A stretch of DNA of 64,000 bases from Cheilinus undulatus (Eukaryota > Chordata > Actinopteri > Labriformes > Labridae), in assembly GCF_018320785.1 (NCBI RefSeq), contig NC_054869.1, positions 29,614,289 to 29,678,288 of the forward strand, written 5' to 3'. The translations under genes were made by a program, and so were the position numbers. The notes under the pieces were generated by a model that made no database searches, was not told where the DNA came from, and was given only the letters and a program-made list of their open reading frames with translations. Below, piece after piece: positions 61,111 to 64,000 of the stretch (position 1 is the first letter of the stretch; each line of letters begins with the position of its first letter).

Positions 61111-61346
61111 TCACCCTCATGACTTCAACTTGTGTGCCTTTCACACAGGTGTTTGATTGTCTGTTTGTCAATTAGTCTCCATGTTTCTACTCTTCTGTGC
61201 TGGTCTGCCATCAAATCCTCTCCAACTTTGTGGCCTCAGTACGTGGATTTTCAAGGACTTTTTGTATTTTGTTTAAATCTGTTTTCACTGGTTCTGTTGG
61301 TGTCCTTTATTTTTGTTCAAATATCCTGATCTGGGACACTCATGTG

Positions 61347-61420
<74 letters not shown>
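61347..61420. repeat. (ATCT)n microsatellite
   Basis: About 18 uninterrupted ATCT units. The Leu-Ser-Ile-Tyr open frame across it is a by-product. Confidence 0.95.
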
Positions 61421-61421
<1 letters not shown>

Positions 61422-62174
61422 CACACAAAAATGAATACAACTTTGATTGTCATTTGTATTTACAGTGTACAATAACACCACGCTAAAAAGACAAACAATA
61501 AAATTTACATTAAGGATGCAGTGAAAATATTTTATACATGAGATTTCTCCTTGCCACTTTTGGTTAAAATGAACAGGAACAATTATGAATGTGGGAATTG
61601 AATTCAACCGTGGAAAATTAGAAGATTTAACAAGAAACATCCACCATGGTGTCTCAGTCTTGAAGGAACAGTTCAACATTAAAGATTAGCGTCTTCAAAG
61701 CAATATTCTGGAGGTAGACATGCATCCTATGAATATTAGCCTGAGTTCCTCTTGATGGACAAGGTCAGAGTCCCTCCTGAGACAAGTAGGGACCACAGTA
61801 CATCATTGGCAATTCATACAAAACATTATCAGTGCATTAACTTAAATTAACTTCATTTCTAGAAGTTAGAACGCTTCTAATGCTAAGGCACAAGCAACTT
61901 TAAGTTGCAGATACTTTGTGCAACTGATGCAGAGCTGCACGTTTATTTACTGTTTCTGTGTACATGACTTCTATGGAGCCTTTAAAAGGAGCATAGTTCT
62001 TCACACATTACATGTGGAAAAAGGGCTACTTCAAGTAAGTACGGTTAGACAGAGGAAGCTCTGAATTACAAAAGAGCTTTAAATACACAGAAGCTAGCTT
62101 ATTGTTTATTATCATAATGGTAATTATATAGTATGTATAAGAATGTATTAGTATGAAAATAATAATATATTTTT

Positions 62175-62320
62175 GGGGGGCTTTCTGCCTTTATCAGATA
62201 GGATAGCTGAAGAGAGACAGGAAATGGTGGGAGAGAGAGTGGGGGAAGACATGGACTAAACAGCACCAGGATCAGGATTTGAACCTGCAGCCAGTGTGTT
62301 GTACTGTAGTCTGTGTATTT
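62175..62320 (-). mobile_element. tRNA-derived SINE, reverse copy
   Basis: On the - strand: B box (GGTTCAAATCC at 62285-62275), then CATGTCTTCCCCCACTCTCT and CCATTTCCTGTCTCTCTTCA, the tail of the common fish SINE also seen at 8935-9085. Confidence 0.65.
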
Positions 62321-63271
62321 GTATATATATTTGGTACCCTGTGCACCTACAACTATCAGTATGTCAGTATGTAATATGTAACTGAATGGTCTTTAGTGCC
62401 CCCTGCTGGTGATTCTCACATAAGCCTGAAAGTACAGACTGGCTCATGAGTGAACCAGTGACGATAGTCATTTCATGAGTCAAGAAGTTTGACATAAAAT
62501 TTTGAAATAAAACTAAAAAAATGTGTTTAGTTCATTAACTTTTTATGGAACGTTAATCTCCATCTTTTCCAATCCTTTAATTTTTTATGTAAAACATCCA
62601 AACATCTTCTGATGTGGTTCTGATTTCTGAGTATTTCCTCTTCTAAATTTCATTTGGAGGTTTTAGCATTTTTGAAGTTTTGTGGACAAAAGTATAAATA
62701 CTATGAACCAAGAAAATAATTCTATATAGCAACCATATGTGTGTTAGAGATCTACTGATAGTTTTGAGATGCTAATCTCGGTGAGGAGGATGGATAGTTA
62801 ACAGACTGGATGTATTGTTTATGATAATACATGCAGTCAGGGGGCATTATGACTGTTTTTTACACAGGTAAAAACTTTTTCTGTTGTTAAAAATAAGGAT
62901 ACATTTAGTATATAGCTGTATTAAATGAATAATAAATAATAGTAAATGTGATTACAGTGTCTTACAGTTTTATCCTAATACTGATGCAGCACAAATGTTA
63001 TTTCCTTTCCTTGTTCCTTCACCATATCCATTATAAAGCATTATACCTGAACTTTATGTGACGTGAACATTTGCTGTCCAATACCTTGAACTTTAACCTC
63101 ACTCTAATCCCCTGTGATCCACGCGGCTGTAGCTCAGCAGCATCCTACGTCTTTATGTGCGTCATTAAAGCAGCTTGTGTTGGCTGCATCTCCCTGGCCT
63201 CTCCTTCGCTGCCTGTGTGAGGAGAGTCTGAGCCCAGGTTTCTCTCTTGGTTTCAGTCACTTTCTCTGGGC

Positions 63272-63525
63272 TTAAATGTTGGGGTCTCCCTCCAGCTTTG
63301 TGAGGTCTGTCGCAGTGCCCATGAACATGCTTCGCCCTCGCTCCAGCCTGCTCTTCTTGTCTGTGAGGCGGAAAGCCTCCATGAACTCATCAATGTCTAT
63401 GCTGCCATCGTGGTTGCTGTCGATGGTGACTGCAAGGTCAGAGATGGCCTCATCTGTGATCTCCATCTTTAGGTAGACGCTCAGCAGCTTCCAGGTCTGG
63501 CGGAAGTCCTCCATGGAGATGAAGC
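63272..63525 (-). CDS. ppef2: Serine/threonine phosphatase with EF-hands 2, last coding exon
   Basis: The - strand exon starts after an acceptor (CATCCCAAG|GC) at 63525 and ends with a stop at 63272. It encodes GFISMEDFRQTWKLL, the second half of an EF-hand, then a full canonical EF-hand loop DSNHDGSIDIDEF followed by MEAFRL, and a basic tail to the C-terminus. FRQTWKL and the EF-hand followed by EAFRL are characteristic of the PPEF2 C-terminus. The phosphatase domain and first half of EF-hand 1 lie in exons beyond 64000; none was found at 63540-64000. PPEF phosphatases are calcium-linked enzymes of sensory neurons. Human PPEF2 lies in the same 4q21 block as SCARB2. The first EF loop ends in Asp where Glu is usual. 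Confidence 0.85.
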
Positions 63526-64000
63526 CTTGGGATGTAGAAAGTTAAAGTTAAAAACAGGATTAAAAAATGCATAAAATAAAAAAGCCCAAACAGACCAATA
63601 CTGATAGAATTACAGTGTGTGTGATCAGCCGTGGGGGATGGAAGGACCAGTAGATCAGTAGGTTAATCCTCGTCTTAACTGGGAGGATTCAGGAGCCTGT
63701 TACATGCCGTGGCCTCCTTTACATGCTACAGGTGGATTAACTCAGTGATGTACACAACACACACTTTGCAGATCTGTGACACACTTTACACCTCTGCAGC
63801 ACCAGACTGTCTGTCGTTGGATTTCCTCCATGAGTCACTACTAACTTCATCAAGCTGTTGAATAAATCCAGCTCGTCTACGTGTACATGCATTCTGAGGC
63901 AGGCTGTTGATTCCTTAAGTCTATACTGAGGCCCACAACAGAATCATGCCTGTATATTAATGCAGTGCTATCTGAGTACCTGTAGGTCACAGCCATACTG
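63526..64000 (-). other. ppef2: ppef2 last intron (partial)
   Basis: No exon encoding the first half of the EF-hand loop in the required phase was found. The donor-like CTACAG|GTACTC near 63979 is out of phase (stop in that frame). Confidence 0.5.

Noticed and set aside
63979..64000. Further ppef2 exon ending CTACAG|GTACTC
   Set aside because: The phase needed to join 63525 gives an in-frame stop, and it does not encode the first half of the EF-hand loop.

Overview
This is a vertebrate nuclear window, most likely from a teleost fish and probably a percomorph; the clade is an inference. The genes have short phase-matched exons with GT-AG borders. Between them lie fish-type repeats: hAT, Tc1, Mutator-like and piggyBac-like elements, L2/Rex-type LINE fragments and tRNA-derived SINEs. 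There are no operons, CRISPR arrays, tRNA or rRNA genes.

Layout: (1) 1-12700, + strand: the 3' two thirds of a coiled-coil gene read as ccdc158. Twenty coding exons (1727-11190) splice in frame to a stop, followed by a spliced 3' UTR with AATAAA at 12665. (2) About 13319-14529, - strand: at least two exons of a FAM47E-like gene joined by an apparent GC-AG intron; its 5' end was not found. (3) 14600-32400: intergenic DNA with a 0.4 kb fold-back structure, a 42-bp minisatellite with higher-order structure, several DNA transposons and LINE remnants. (4) 32450-51400, + strand: scarb2 (lysosomal membrane protein LIMP-2), a full 13-exon coding model from 33675 to 47910 with a CCAAT/TATA-containing upstream region and a 3.5 kb 3' UTR. 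(5) 51400-63270: intergenic, with nested transposons. (6) 63272-63525, - strand: the last exon of ppef2, an EF-hand serine/threonine phosphatase.

The order CCDC158, FAM47E, SCARB2, PPEF2 with orientations +,-,+,- agrees with the human 4q21 block as I recall it, which supports the weaker calls. The genes are neighbours by ancestry rather than by a shared pathway: a coiled-coil protein of poorly known role, an uncharacterised FAM47 protein, a lysosomal receptor and a sensory-type phosphatase.

I found no new multi-gene system. The points most worth checking are the scarb2 cytoplasmic tail (di-leucine lysosomal signal absent, tyrosine motifs present, plus a 48-nt phase-0 exon), the GC-AG intron in the FAM47E-like gene, a non-autonomous transposon family with 9-bp target duplications (one copy inside a SINE), the higher-order minisatellite and a perfect 27-bp palindrome. 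All coordinates were read by eye, and homology calls rest on recognised motifs, not on a search.
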